A stretch of DNA of 64,000 nt from Doryteuthis pealeii (Eukaryota; Mollusca; Cephalopoda; Myopsida; Loliginidae): positions 53,152,331 to 53,216,330 of the forward strand of contig CM042142.1 in assembly GCA_023376005.1 (NCBI GenBank). Reading direction: 5' to 3'. Numbering within the stretch: position 1 is the stretch's first letter; every line of letters begins with the position of its first letter. The notes under the pieces are model-generated. The model made no database searches. It was not told the origin of the DNA and saw only the letters and a program-made list of their open reading frames with translations. Position numbers and translations under genes: made by a program. Shown in pieces: positions 11,716-20,923 of this stretch.

Positions 11716-11777
11716 ACTTAGATAACGTTTAATCTCTCCTTTCCATCGAATTGTGGAGTGGTTTTGGATGAAACATT

Positions 11778-11840
<63 letters not shown>
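11778..11840. repeat. (TA)n microsatellite
   Basis: About 30 TA units, directly left of the hammerhead-bearing element 11837-12437. Confidence 0.95.
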
Positions 11841-11843
<3 letters not shown>

Positions 11844-12017
11844 AAGTAAATACACACGCGGTGTGTTTATGGTATGGCTTTATTTAGCCGACAATTTTTG
11901 GGAGAATATGTGCTTAATTGAAGTCGTACCTAATTTTCAAAGTTAATTGATTAATAATTAATTAATTATGCGGGCATACCTATTAAATGTAAGGCTAAAC
12001 AAATCGAGAAAAATCAA

Positions 12018-12057
12018 TCTGTATGTACATTTCGGCCTATTAGGCCTCATCAGCAGA
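12018..12057 (-). ncRNA. Hammerhead ribozyme candidate, minus copy at 12.0 kb
   Basis: Minus strand, in order: stem I strand UCUG; CUGAUGA (12047-12053, perfect consensus); stem II GGCC-UAAUA-GGCC; GAAA (12030-12033); self-complementary UGUACA; UA (the U-H cleavage site); and CAGA, which pairs with UCUG over 4 bp. An AUC/GAU pairing can extend stem I beyond an internal loop. All conserved core bases are present. The very short stem III is as known for hammerheads of Penelope-like elements, which are thought to work best as tandem dimers. Cleavage is predicted, not shown. Confidence 0.65.
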
Positions 12058-12074
12058 GCTATAGATAGAAAGAC

Positions 12075-12148
12075 CGCCTTGTGAGTGATTCGAAACCCGA
12101 CTGTCAAGCTGACAGGCGAGTACCATCACCTCCACACCAACCGGGCCT
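12075..12148 (-). repeat. tRNA-like head inside the hammerhead element
   Basis: On the minus strand it reads TGGAGGTGATGGTACTCGCC, then TGTCA, then GGGTTTCGAATC. These resemble an A box and a B box, and the CGCCTGTCA stretch resembles a tRNA-Asp anticodon arm. No cloverleaf closes fully, so I regard it as a SINE-type promoter remnant and not a tRNA gene. Confidence 0.35.
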
Positions 12149-12273
12149 TCTTAGATTTTCCGTTTTGTTTAGAAGTAGGTTCCTATTCCTCTTATAGTGA
12201 CTTCTTGTACACGACAGTATGAGAAAGTAAATACACACACGGTGTGTTTATGATATGGCTTTATTTAGCCGAC

Positions 12274-12316
12274 AATCGGCTGATGAGGCCTAATAGGCCG
12301 AAATGTACATACAGAG
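12274..12316 (+). ncRNA. Hammerhead ribozyme candidate, plus copy at 12.3 kb
   Basis: Same core as the minus copy: CTGATGA (12280-12286), GGCC-TAATA-GGCC, GAAA (12300-12303), TGTACA, TA, CAGAG. The upstream flank is the P repeat and not the original stem I partner, so stem I keeps only scattered pairs. It is probably weaker than the 12.0 kb copy. Confidence 0.5.
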
Positions 12317-12435
12317 ATTGATTTTTCTTGATTTGTTTAGCTTTATATTTAATAGGTATGCCTGCCTAATTAATCAATTATTAATTAACTTTCAAAATTA
12401 GGTACGACTTCAATTAAGCACATATTCTCCCAAAT

Positions 12436-12501
12436 ACGTATATATATATATATATACATATATATACATATATATATATAGACACAGAGAAAAGGGTCTA
12501 T

Positions 12502-12562
<61 letters not shown>
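12436..12562. repeat. (TA)n microsatellites
   Basis: TA-rich runs at 12440-12480 (with TACATA) and 12505-12560, then a short GA-rich stretch to about 12592. Confidence 0.95.
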
Positions 12563-12566
<4 letters not shown>

Positions 12567-12592
12567 GAGAGTGAGAAAAAGAGTGAGAGAGA

Positions 12593-13220
12593 AGCAGTTG
12601 TGTAAATATATACGTTTTAAAATCTATAGACTTATTAAGTGGGTCCTATCAAAATAACCTATCTATTTACTTGGTTGCACAATGAAAGATTTCCAAGTGC
12701 TCGAAGGATGTACAAATAACAATGGAGATATTTTTAATGACGATAAAATACATTTAGTATTGAATTTTATCACTATTATGAACTGTCCACTAAGCTCTCC
12801 TGGGTCTGTCTGTCTGTCCATGCCCGGTTTTCACACAGTTTCACTTAGTAATGTCAATACATAGAAAAGAATACTCGCGAAACGTTATCAATAATAACAA
12901 CAATAAGAATGTATGTGGTGAACAAGGTTGATGAGACGCAATAGTCGGACCATGAACTTCGCTAAAAAAAAAAAATAAAAATAAAAAACTAAAAACGATT
13001 ATAAAGGTGAAATTTTGAAACGAAAGTTTTAAGTCGTGATCTTACACCCAGTAGACAACAGCAGGGAGATTTTTATTTCAATATACCGCCCGGAGTCGTA
13101 AATACAGACAGATCTAAACAGTCTTCCTGATACACAATTCCAGAATTTTTAAACAAAAGTGCACTAAGTCGTTGCACTACAAAATGTAAGTGACAGGCCA
13201 CACATTGAGACGTATGAATG
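12593..13220. other. Unassigned A+T-rich DNA
   Basis: No gene or repeat family recognised. An adenine-rich run sits near 12966-12990. Confidence 0.5.
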
Positions 13221-13221
13221 A

Positions 13222-13264
13222 AACGGCGTTTTGATTCTTGTTTTGACAAGAATCAAAACGCTCT
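13222..13264. repeat. Perfect 14-bp hairpin
   Basis: Arms CGTTTTGATTCTTG and CAAGAATCAAAACG are separated by TTTTGA. No T-run or other signal suggests a terminator. Confidence 0.8.
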
Positions 13265-13472
13265 GCGCATGCGTCCGCACATGCGCACACGCTAATATGT
13301 ATATCCACCATTGCATATATATATTCTGATTTCGGCTGAGACGAAAAATTCGTATAACATTAATACCATTAGAAAATGTATGAGTCCTTATGACAAAGAA
13401 GTATTATGATGATAATAATTGTAAACAATTAATACGTATTTTTCAATTTTGACAGACTACTCCTTAATAGCC

Positions 13473-13476
<4 letters not shown>

Positions 13477-13517
<41 letters not shown>
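13477..13517. repeat. (TA)n microsatellite
   Basis: TA repeats next to the hammerhead-like motif at 13528-13568. Confidence 0.95.
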
Positions 13518-13519
<2 letters not shown>

Positions 13520-13527
13520 GAGTCAGA

Positions 13528-13568
13528 CGAACCTACTAAAAGTTTCGCTTAATGCTCTTCAGGGCTAA
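13528..13568 (-). ncRNA. Hammerhead ribozyme candidate at 13.5 kb
   Basis: Minus strand: stem I strand AGCC; CUGAAGA (13556-13562, fits CUGANGA); stem II GC-AUUAA-GC with the conserved G10.1-C11.1 pair; GAAA (13543-13546); short stem III CU-UUU-AG; UA; then GGUU, which pairs with AGCC (one G-U wobble). All core bases are conserved. The 3' flank ends GTCTGACTCAT beside (TA)n, like the 21.5 kb locus (GTCTGACTCG). No opposed partner copy is visible here. Confidence 0.6.
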
Positions 13569-13626
13569 GATCTGACCGTATTGAGCACTTTTTACTTATT
13601 AGCTTTAGTCTCCTGGCGGTTTTGTA

Positions 13627-13628
<2 letters not shown>

Positions 13629-13667
<39 letters not shown>
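13629..13667. repeat. (TA)n microsatellite
   Basis: TA repeats abutting the 3' end of the SINE-A copy at 13681. Confidence 0.95.
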
Positions 13668-13669
<2 letters not shown>

Positions 13670-13680
13670 AAAAAGTTAAA

Positions 13681-13911
13681 TCGACGGGGCGGCCTAAAGT
13701 CGGTATCAGCCAGTGAGCCTATCCCTTTTTCAATAGCACTAGACCAAGGAGATTGTTTTAGCATCTGAGGTGAAGCGCCACACCTACCATCAGCTCCTTA
13801 TTTTACCGCACAGATCCCTGTGCTACTCATACGCTGAGTTGGCGGGGACCAGTATCGAACTAGGAACCTTGTGGTTTCTAGCCGAACGTTCTACCGACTG
13901 AGCTAACCCGG
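13681..13911 (-). mobile_element. tRNA-derived SINE, family A
   Basis: Full-length copy. On the minus strand it starts with a tRNA-like head (A box TTAGCTCAGTCGG, B box GTTCGATACTGG), then GCGTATGAGTAGCACAGGGA, CTCCTTGGTCTAGTGCTA, and a 3' end in GGCCGCCCCGTCGA. It is not a functional tRNA: the head has no anticodon arm that folds. Cephalopods are known for abundant tRNA-derived SINEs, so this may be one of those families. Confidence 0.9.
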
Positions 13912-14102
13912 TATATGCATATAAATTGTTTTTTCTTTTGGCCAAAATATTGTACTAATAGATTATTTTTTGTTGGTACGATTATATTGGTCTTTTCTGT
14001 TTTACAAAAAAATTTTTCTTCCCGGTTGATGTTTGGTAGTATATTTTTAATCAAACTATTTGCTGTTTTTTTTTCTCACCGCGAGGATTTACCAACAAGT
14101 TT

Positions 14103-14146
<44 letters not shown>
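14103..14146. repeat. (TA)n microsatellite
   Basis: About 22 TA units. Confidence 0.95.
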
Positions 14147-14148
<2 letters not shown>

Positions 14149-14378
14149 TCAAAAAGTTATTACCACGTTTTCATTGCAGTAGCATAAGTAGTTAAAAGGG
14201 CTCAATATAAAATATATCTTGTAAAATATAGAGCATTAATAGTTGTGGAAAAGATGTTCTCTCTACTACGGTTTCGGTGTTTAAGGTACACCATCCTAAG
14301 CAGAACTAAAAAAATTTGGTAGCTAATATTATATATACTCGTCTGGTATCTGGATACTTTTATCATATATATTATTAT

Positions 14379-14411
<33 letters not shown>

Positions 14412-14416
14412 TAATA

Positions 14417-14505
14417 CAAGGTGTGTCATAAAAGTATCGAGACTGGAGTTGTATTTACCAAGATAGAAAATGAACAATGAATGGAACGTTAATTTTTTTC
14501 AGAAT

Positions 14506-14543
<38 letters not shown>

Positions 14544-14605
14544 TATATTCTGAAAAAAATTAACGTTCTATTCATTGTTCATTTCTATCTTGGTAAATAC
14601 TATTT
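14417..14605. mobile_element. Mariner-like MITE, palindromic copy
   Basis: Left arm ACAAGGTGTGTCATAAAAGT then TTTACCAAGATAGAAAATGAAC...; right arm is its reverse complement (GAACGTTAA and ATCTTGGTAAATAC). A (TA)n run separates the arms. This is the TIR unit that recurs at 22.6, 28.5, 33.2-34.1, 35.4, 49.5 and 57.1 kb. Confidence 0.75.
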
Positions 14606-14611
14606 TTACAC

Positions 14612-14698
14612 AAAAAATTTAATATGAACGCGATTCCTTAACGTCTAGGTATAAAATAAGGCTAGAAAGGTTAAGATGCCGTTAAAACAATTAATCAT
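14612..14698 (+). mobile_element. LINE/SINE 3' tail, family G
   Basis: GAACGCGATTCCTTAACGTC...GCTAGAAAGGTTAAGATGCCG then TTAAAACAATTAATC. Related tails occur at 15425-15510 and 31065-31135, the last ending in (AATC)n, as expected for a retroposon 3' end. Confidence 0.5.
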
Positions 14699-14702
14699 GT
14701 TA

Positions 14703-14926
14703 AAGTCGTCGGTGAGGTGGCATAATGTCGGCATCAGCCAGACAGCGAGGGAGTCTATCCCCTTTTCACAAAGGAGATTGTTTTTGGCGTCTGTGGTAGG
14801 TGTACCATAAGCTCCTCACTTTCTCGCACAGATCCCCGTGCTACTCATCCGCTGAGTTGGCGAGGGCCGGTATCGAACCCGGAACCTTGTGGTTCCTAGT
14901 CGGAGGCTCTACTGACTAAGTACGTT
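14703..14926 (-). mobile_element. tRNA-derived SINE, family A
   Basis: Minus-strand copy. The B-box region (GGTTCGATACCGG) and body are well kept. The A-box end is diverged (CTTAGTCAGTAGAGCC). Confidence 0.9.
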
Positions 14927-15245
14927 GACTGTAAGAAGTGTCTTTTTGTTGTTGTTTTTGTGGGGCGAGGGGTGTTTTTGTTTTGCTGTTTATTTAGGGT
15001 ATAAATTTGGCTGTTTTGGTTTTCAAACCTCTTAACTCATTGCCAACTAAATTTCCCCCCACGGCCGTACTAAATTTTCTTTGTATCTTTATACATATAT
15101 GATGGAATATTTCAAAGTTCATTATCTATTCACCCCGGAACTTATTCCCTTCAAATTAAGTCCTATTATTGTAATCTGAGTCCTTCAAGCAACACGTTCA
15201 AAAGCCGCTGTCAGCAGCTTACGGTAGAATCGCAGTCGCTGAAGA
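14927..15245. other. Unassigned DNA
   Basis: T- and G-rich sequence near 14945-14990. No gene or family recognised. Confidence 0.5.
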
Positions 15246-15249
15246 GCTA

Positions 15250-15345
15250 CTGTGAGTGGTTTAAAGTAGGCAAACAGCTAAAATCCACTTAAAAATTAAC
15301 CTTATGTCGCGCAGAGGGGTTAGTAAATACTTACATATTCAATAT
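15250..15345 (+). mobile_element. SINE-B 3' fragment
   Basis: It keeps only the tail: ATCCACTTAAAAATTAACCT, then TGTCGC, GAGGGGTTAGTAAATA. The head and body are missing. Confidence 0.5.
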
Positions 15346-15424
15346 GACTGTATGCAATAAAAATTTTTTTTAAACAGAAAGATAAAAAAACGACGAAAAA
15401 CTACGCAAAAAATGTAAATACGTA

Positions 15425-15510
15425 CAATGAACGCGATTCCTTAACGTCTTAGTATGAAATAACGCTAGAAGGGTTAATAACATCACGCTGAAATCAACTA
15501 ATCATATATG
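15425..15510 (+). mobile_element. LINE/SINE 3' tail, family G
   Basis: Second copy of the tail at 14612-14698: GAACGCGATTCCTTAACGTC, then GAAATAACGCTAGAAGGGTT. Confidence 0.5.
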
Positions 15511-16030
15511 TTGACTGTAAAAATTATCTTATTCTTTGCTGCTCATTTTTTTTTTTTTCTGCATTGCTTTTTTTTACTGGCCTTTGAAATTCCGAAAAAA
15601 AAATATAAAGACAAAAAATAGGAAAAGAAATTCCAGAGATCACAAAGAAATAAAAAGGTAGACTTTGCAAAGAATAGTACGAAAGATTGCTGCCAACACG
15701 AAGACAAAGGTAATTTTAAGGCATTAATAGATGAAAAAGGAAAATAATTTGCCTTTGTTCAAGTTTTTAATTGCTGTTTTAATTGCTTGATAATCGAATT
15801 AAAAGTTATTTTTGAACGTTTATTTAACAACGGCCGTTCAATTAAAAAAATAAAAGAGAGACACGTAAAGCGTTGCTTCAGGCTGTTATCTTTGAATTAT
15901 TAGAGGTCAAAAAGAATCCCCATGAAATTAAGATCTTCTCGTTATGAACAGAACATAAAAGGGAGGAAGAACAACAAATATCACTAAACAAAGAAACCCT
16001 TAAGAAATTGAATATAATAATGTTAGAATA
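15511..16030. other. Unassigned A+T-rich DNA
   Basis: T-rich then A-rich homopolymer-like runs (15547-15610). No gene or family recognised. Confidence 0.5.
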
Positions 16031-16035
16031 TCATG

Positions 16036-16320
16036 GAGGAGTGTGGTGTAATGGTTAGAGTCATTGGAAATGGAGTCGTCGATGCGAGTTCAGATCCTGG
16101 ATGAGGATGTTTGCATAGCTTTTGGAAAAGGTATACATCCAACAACACTACCTCCGACTATGGGTAAATAGTAGATCAGACTTGGCCCTTTAACCTTGTA
16201 TAGGTTACCAGTCTAGGAGAAGGAGGACTCTGAGTCAACTCCACTTAAAAAATTGCCCTTGTGTCGCATCCTGCTCGTACGGAGTGGTTGATAAGTATAT
16301 ATAAATAGAAGTAAGTAAAG
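16036..16320 (+). mobile_element. tRNA-derived SINE, family B
   Basis: Head GTGTGGTGTAATGGTTAGAG (A box) and GAGTTCAGATCCTGG (B box), body with GGAAAAGGTATACATCC, tail CCTTGTGTCGCATCCTGCTC then GGTTGATAAGTATATATA. Confidence 0.9.
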
Positions 16321-16324
16321 TAAA

Positions 16325-16560
16325 GGTGTAGGAGTGGCCTACAAAATAAAGTCAGTATCAGCCTGGCAGTGAGGGAGAGTATCCCCTTTTCACTATCGCT
16401 GGATCAAGGTTATTTTTTTTTAGTGCAACACCTACCATCAGCTCCTCATTTTACGCACAGATGCCTGTGCTACTTATAGGCTGAGTTGGTGAGGGCTGCT
16501 ATCGAACCAGGAACCTTGTGGTTGCCAGGTGGACGTTTTACCGACTGGGCTAAACCGGCC
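16325..16560 (-). mobile_element. tRNA-derived SINE, family A
   Basis: Minus-strand copy starting right after the SINE-B copy. The head at its right end reads GGCCGGTTTAGCCCAGTCGG and GGTTCGATAGCAG. Confidence 0.9.
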
Positions 16561-16629
16561 AAAATATATATAATCATATTAGAAATTTTTAGGTTGGTAA
16601 AAAAAGAATTGCTGTTTTTTAACTATGAA

Positions 16630-16930
16630 CTCGCAGCTACTTTCACACGGCTCGCTCTTGCGAACCGGAACAGGAGCTTGTGTTTTTATTTTAACTCATA
16701 TTTTATAAGTGTCCCAGATTAAGTCAAACGCACGGAGAAATTGGCTATTGGAACAGGAGCTTATGTTTTTATTTTAACTCATATTTTATAGGTGTCCCAG
16801 ATTAAAGGCAAACGCACGGAGAAATTGGGTATTGGGACGAGAGACACCATACGTCTTGTTCGTCCCAGCACTCAGCAAAATCTGACTTTCCTAGCTACTT
16901 TCACATGGCTCGCTCTGACTAACCAGAAGA
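16630..16930 (+). repeat. Local tandem duplication, 83-bp period
   Basis: GGAACAGGAGCTTRTGTTTT begins at 16667 and again at 16750, followed in both by TTTTAACTCATATTTTATA and GCACGGAGAAATTGG. The outer phrase GCTACTTTCACAYGGCTCGC also occurs twice (about 16636 and 16893), so the duplication is nested in a larger repeat. Confidence 0.8.
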
Positions 16931-16959
16931 GAGGTCAACAGGGTTAAAAAGTGTCAATC

Positions 16960-17640
16960 ATTTTCCTGTGTTTTTCCATTAAACCGTTATTTTGAATCTA
17001 AACAGCACCTACCGTAAATATGTTACCTATTAATTATGTTACACGTTTTCTTCTTTCATTGGTCAATTTTAATCTCTTTTTATTAGGAGAAACCTAACTT
17101 CTGTTTTTCCGTTTTGTATATTTTTCTCTTCAGATTCATACTTGTAAATTTCAAACAGTAATCTATACATTGTTCCTTAATTGTACTACAGTTATCATCT
17201 TGCAACGCTCCCCTGCTTAAAAATGAGACTGGCCAAACCGTTCAAGGTGAAATGCAAAAATGTAAATCCTGATTATCTGGTGCTGCTTATCTGCCGATTT
17301 CTTATTTTTTATGTTATGTCGCAACCTCAGCTAAATAATGGGCCATTCACTTTTTTATTAAAAAATAAAATAAAGTGAAGAAAAGTACATGCTACACAAA
17401 AAATATAAGAACGAAATAAATAAAGTAGGGGAATATACAGAGAAAGGAGTGAGCACGTGGAAGTGATAACGCTGTTCTGTTTCAATCGAGCATAATGAAA
17501 AGATGAAAAGAAGCAAAGAAATAAAGAGTGGGAGCGTTAAATCAATGATTATGACACTTTTTACATATTGAACTATTTAGCAATAGCTCTTAAGTAAACA
17601 TATTAAACGTTGTAATAATTAACTCACTATTGGCCAAACA
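16960..17640 (-). repeat. AT-rich dispersed repeats (families E and K, inverted)
   Basis: 17185-17260 is a minus-strand family E copy (TTATCATCTTGCAAC). 17385-17640 is the reverse-complement partner of 11240-11520. The 65-codon ORF here is not gene-like. Confidence 0.5.
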
Positions 17641-17949
17641 TTCTTATTTGATTACATTAATAAAAGTAAAGAAATATCCGATTTATTTGCATGTGATGTT
17701 TTCAAGCAAGATGTTTACCGCTTCCTAAAAAATCATTTATTTTTATTGGTTTTAATAAAAATATATCCTAAATTATCTGTTGTCGCTCACGTGGGTAAAT
17801 GGACTATGTCCAGGCAGATGGAAAACATTAACAATGAATAAAAACCGATTTACGCCGTGTCTATAAAAATATAAATAAATTAAAATTAAAATAATAACAA
17901 AGATTTGGCGAGAACAAACGACAGTTAGTGTGGCATTATCAGGAAATAA

Positions 17950-17950
<1 letters not shown>
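17641..17950. other. Unassigned A+T-rich DNA
   Basis: No feature recognised. Confidence 0.5.
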
Positions 17951-17952
<2 letters not shown>

Positions 17953-17990
<38 letters not shown>

Positions 17991-18596
17991 ATACATATAT
18001 ATACATCATATACATACATATGTATACATAATATATATATATGTATACATATGTACATATGTATATATACATAAATATATATATATATATATACATAAAT
18101 ATATATATATAAATATATATATATACTTATATATATGTATATATATATACATATATATACATATTCATATATATATACATATATATACATATATATATAC
18201 ACACATATTTATATACATATGTATTTTATGTAGATTTATATACTATATGTATATATATATGTACAAATATATATACATATACATATGTATATATACATAA
18301 AATATATATATAAATATATATATACAAATAATATATACAAATATATATGTATATCAATATATGTATATATACACATATATATATGTATATATATATATAC
18401 ATATATATATATACATATCATATATATACATATATATACATATATACATATGTATACATATCATATATATATATATAACATATATATACATAGATATACA
18501 TACATATTTATGTACATATATATACATACATATATACATACATATATATACATATTATATACATATATACCTAGATATACATACATATTTATATAC

Positions 18597-18636
<40 letters not shown>

Positions 18637-18664
18637 ACATACATATATATACATATATATATAT
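17953..18664. repeat. 0.7 kb TA-rich satellite with TACATA units
   Basis: About 710 bp of alternating TATA, TACATATA and ATGTATA. Six reading frames stay open in places (up to 175 codons of Y/I/T), purely from the repeat. This is the longest such block in the window. Confidence 0.97.
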
Positions 18665-19205
18665 ATCCACTCTTCTTTTTTACATATTGTTTATTTCTTT
18701 CAAGTCGAAGTATTACATGTGCCGTTATGAGATACAAACAAATGTTGTGAGATTGGGAAATTGGAAACATAATAAAATAACGTTGTTTTACGACGTATTG
18801 ATTATTGACTAAATTTCATATTGTTTAATATGAGCATTTCCTTCAAAGCTTCTTTTTTGTCGGAAGTGTTTTAAAAGCCTTTTAGATTTTGATCAGCATG
18901 GTAATAAAGATGCAGACAGACATCGTATATAAAACCAATTCCTTTCAACTGCATCCCGTTAGGAGACACTGCAGATTGACGATACTAATTCTGAATCGAA
19001 AATCTATGCGTGATTTTACTTATTAAAGCTAACATTAGTAGAAACCAAAGTTGTTAAGAAAAGACTGCGGTTTGCGCTTGTCAACTACAAAAACAAGGAA
19101 CAAAAATGGTATCAAGTTGAATTGAATAGAAAATCTGTCTTTCTTTTTATATAAAAGTGAAGGAAATATATCAATTAAAGGGTTTACGTAACTGTCTAAT
19201 TTTGG
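18665..19205. other. Unassigned DNA
   Basis: No gene or repeat family recognised. Confidence 0.5.
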
Positions 19206-19209
19206 CGTT

Positions 19210-19828
19210 ATTTTCAAACTGTAGATATATTTGGTTTGTTTTGCTTTACGGCATATCAACCTCAATGGGTCATTTAATGCCGATAAAGTTTTGAAATAAA
19301 TCAATTCTTAATGGATAATACAATTTTTTTTATAAATACATTTTTCTATTTAACCCATAGATGGGACCCTAACAGGTACTACCACTCCGGGTCAGAGTGG
19401 ACCAGGGAGCAATGGTGATGAAGTGGTGCTCCACATTCCCCAAACCTCCAAAACTGGAACCTCACCATCAGATAGAGTTTAACGTCATTCCCAGGACATG
19501 TAGACCCGCAGCCACCGCCTTCTAGCACCCATATGATAACAAAGGGGTTGGGGCTTGCCATAAGGGCAATAGGGTTGGGAAAATCATATAGGTGCTAGGG
19601 CTTGACGTGACCAGCCGATTGATCGAAGGGGGCCTCTCCGACCGCCCGCCTAGCCCAAGATAGGGACAAAGTGGAGTATTGCATGTCATAAACTGCTCAT
19701 CCACCTGGGTTCTATCCTTAAGCATCACGGGTCGCCACCCACGGCCAACAGGTGGCCCCATTGGGGAAGTCTTACCCCTCTGCAGAGGTGCAGTCAGTGC
19801 ATTCTAACGCCCCAGCCGACAGGGCGGT
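19210..19828 (-). mobile_element. Composite SINE, most complete copy
   Basis: On the minus strand: GC-rich 5' body (19828 to 19513, homologous to 1-314), then a middle with CCACTCTGACCCGGAGTGG and TAGGGTCCCATCTATGGGTT, then a 3' tail with CGGCATTAAATGACCCA and GGTTGATATGCCG ending in AAACAAA. The tail carries a short inverted repeat (CGGCAT/ATGCCG). The same tail lies downstream of the Jockey-like LINE ORF end at 30.42 kb, so this SINE probably uses that LINE for mobilisation. No protein is encoded. Confidence 0.75.
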
Positions 19829-19881
19829 GTAGATATATTTACACAATTAATGTGTGATAACATAATCTTACGAGGTAGGTC

Positions 19882-20137
19882 CGGTTTAGCTAAGTCGGTA
19901 GAGCGTTCGGCTAGGAATCACAAGGTTCCTGGTTCGATACGGGCCCTCGCCAACTCAGCGTATGAGTAGCACAGGGATCTGTGCGGTAAAGTGAGGAGCT
20001 GATGGTAGGTGTGGCGCTCCACCTCAGATGCTGAAATAATCTCCTTGGTCTAGCGCTAGTGAAAAGGGGATACACTCCATCGTTGTCTGGCTGATACTGA
20101 CATTAGCCCCCCCCCGACGACTTTACTTTTTTTTTAC
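19882..20137 (+). mobile_element. tRNA-derived SINE, family A
   Basis: Full copy: GGTTTAGCTAAGTCGGTAGA, GGTTCGATACGGG, GAGTAGCACAGGGATCTGTG, 3' end CCCGACGACTTTACTTTTTT. It is immediately followed by the mariner element. Confidence 0.92.
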
Positions 20138-20147
20138 TTCCGAGGTA

Positions 20148-20675
20148 TGTCAGAAAAGTTTCAGGACTGGTGTCACAAAATATTTATTTCAAATCCAAAC
20201 TACAAACTACAAATTATCCCCTTCAAAGTAATCCCCCTGGAGTCTAATGCACTTTCTCTGTCACGCTTGCATGCATTTCTGGAAGGATTCTTCCGGGATT
20301 CTCCGTAGCTCAGTCGCCATAGCCTCTTTGATGTCGAGAACATCCTCAAAACAGGTCCCTTTGATGACCCCTTTGAGCTTGGGGAAGAGGAAAAAATCAC
20401 ATGGCGCCACGTCGGGCGAGTAGGGAGGTTGTTCCAGCACAGTAATGTTCTTCTGGGCCAGAAACTATCGGATACTCAAGGCAGTGTGGGTAGGTGCGTT
20501 GTCATAGTGAAGCACCCACGAGTTGTCCTGCCACATCTCTCGCCACTTCTCGCGCACTGAACGCGGCAATGTCGCTTTGTAGACATGCTGGTTGATCGTC
20601 TGGCCCTGTGACAAGAACGCGCAGTGGACGATGCCTCTCATATCGAAGTTTTCTGACACTAGAACTTTTCTGACA
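20148..20675 (-). mobile_element. Internally deleted mariner element with TIRs and TA duplication
   Basis: Terminal inverted repeats TGTCAGAAAAGTTTCAGGAC and (complement) TGTCAGAAAAGTTCTAG are flanked by TA on both sides (20146-20147 and 20676-20677), the standard mariner target duplication. At 528 bp it is far shorter than the usual 1.3 kb. The right TIR joins directly to the middle of the transposase gene, so the N-terminal DNA-binding half and the first catalytic aspartate are gone. It is flanked by SINE-A copies on both sides in opposite orientation. Confidence 0.9.
20207..20660 (-). pseudogene. Mariner transposase, C-terminal half, two in-frame stops
   Basis: One continuous frame reads from about 20660 to a TAG at 20207-20209. 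It includes the motif HYDNAP with the second catalytic Asp, and PPYSPDVAPCDFFLFPKLK with the third catalytic Asp. Counting residues between them gives 34, the D,D34D signature of mariner transposases. A TAG interrupts just after LSIR, and a TGA replaces the tryptophan expected in the CMQAWQ-like position. The first catalytic Asp and the helix-turn-helix region are absent. Family assignment is firm from the motifs. The protein cannot be functional, but the TIRs could in principle be moved by an active relative. Confidence 0.92.
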
Positions 20676-20690
20676 TAAATAAGTATTAGG

Positions 20691-20923
20691 AGTGGCCTAA
20701 AGTCGGTATTAGCCAATCAGCGAGGGAGTCTATTCCCTTTTTACTAGCACTAGACAAAGGAGATTGTTTTTGCGTCTGAGATGGAGCGCCACACATACCA
20801 TCAGCTCCTTACTTTACCGCCCAGATCCCTGTACTACTCATACGCTGAGTTGGCCAGGGCCGGTATCGAACTAAGAACCTTGCATTTCTAGCCGAACGCT
20901 CCTCCGACTGAGCTAACCCGGCC
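20691..20923 (-). mobile_element. tRNA-derived SINE, family A
   Basis: Minus-strand copy starting 14 bp right of the mariner element. Head at the right end (CCGGGTTAGCTCAGTCGGAG). Confidence 0.9.

Larger units (their letters stand above)
11837..12437. mobile_element. Hammerhead-bearing repeat, P-Q'-R-P-Q arrangement
   Basis: P (about 58 bp, 11837-11895 and 12218-12276) is repeated directly. Q (about 158 bp) occurs at 11896-12053 and again at 12280-12437 as a reverse complement. R (12054-12217) lies between. In both cases P ends with GCCGACAAT right before Q. Each Q holds a hammerhead-like core at its inner end and runs out to TTAAGCACATATTCTCCCA at its outer end. The element is bounded by (TA)n on both sides. 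R contains a tRNA-like stretch. It looks like a tandem P-Q element whose first Q has been flipped. I infer a Penelope-type or retrozyme-type retroelement; no reverse transcriptase is encoded. Confidence 0.6.

Noticed and set aside
13222..13264. Transcription terminator hairpin
   Set aside because: A strong hairpin but no neighbouring gene and no T-run after it; bacterial-type terminators are not expected in animal DNA.
13681..13911. tRNA gene called from A and B boxes (also the heads of other SINE-A, -B and -C copies)
   Set aside because: The head is followed by a shared 170-250 bp SINE body in a dozen or more copies, so these are retroposons.
17773..18812. Open frames of 61-175 codons, Tyr/Ile-rich
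   Set aside because: Translation of the TA-rich satellite; the repeat keeps several frames open on both strands.
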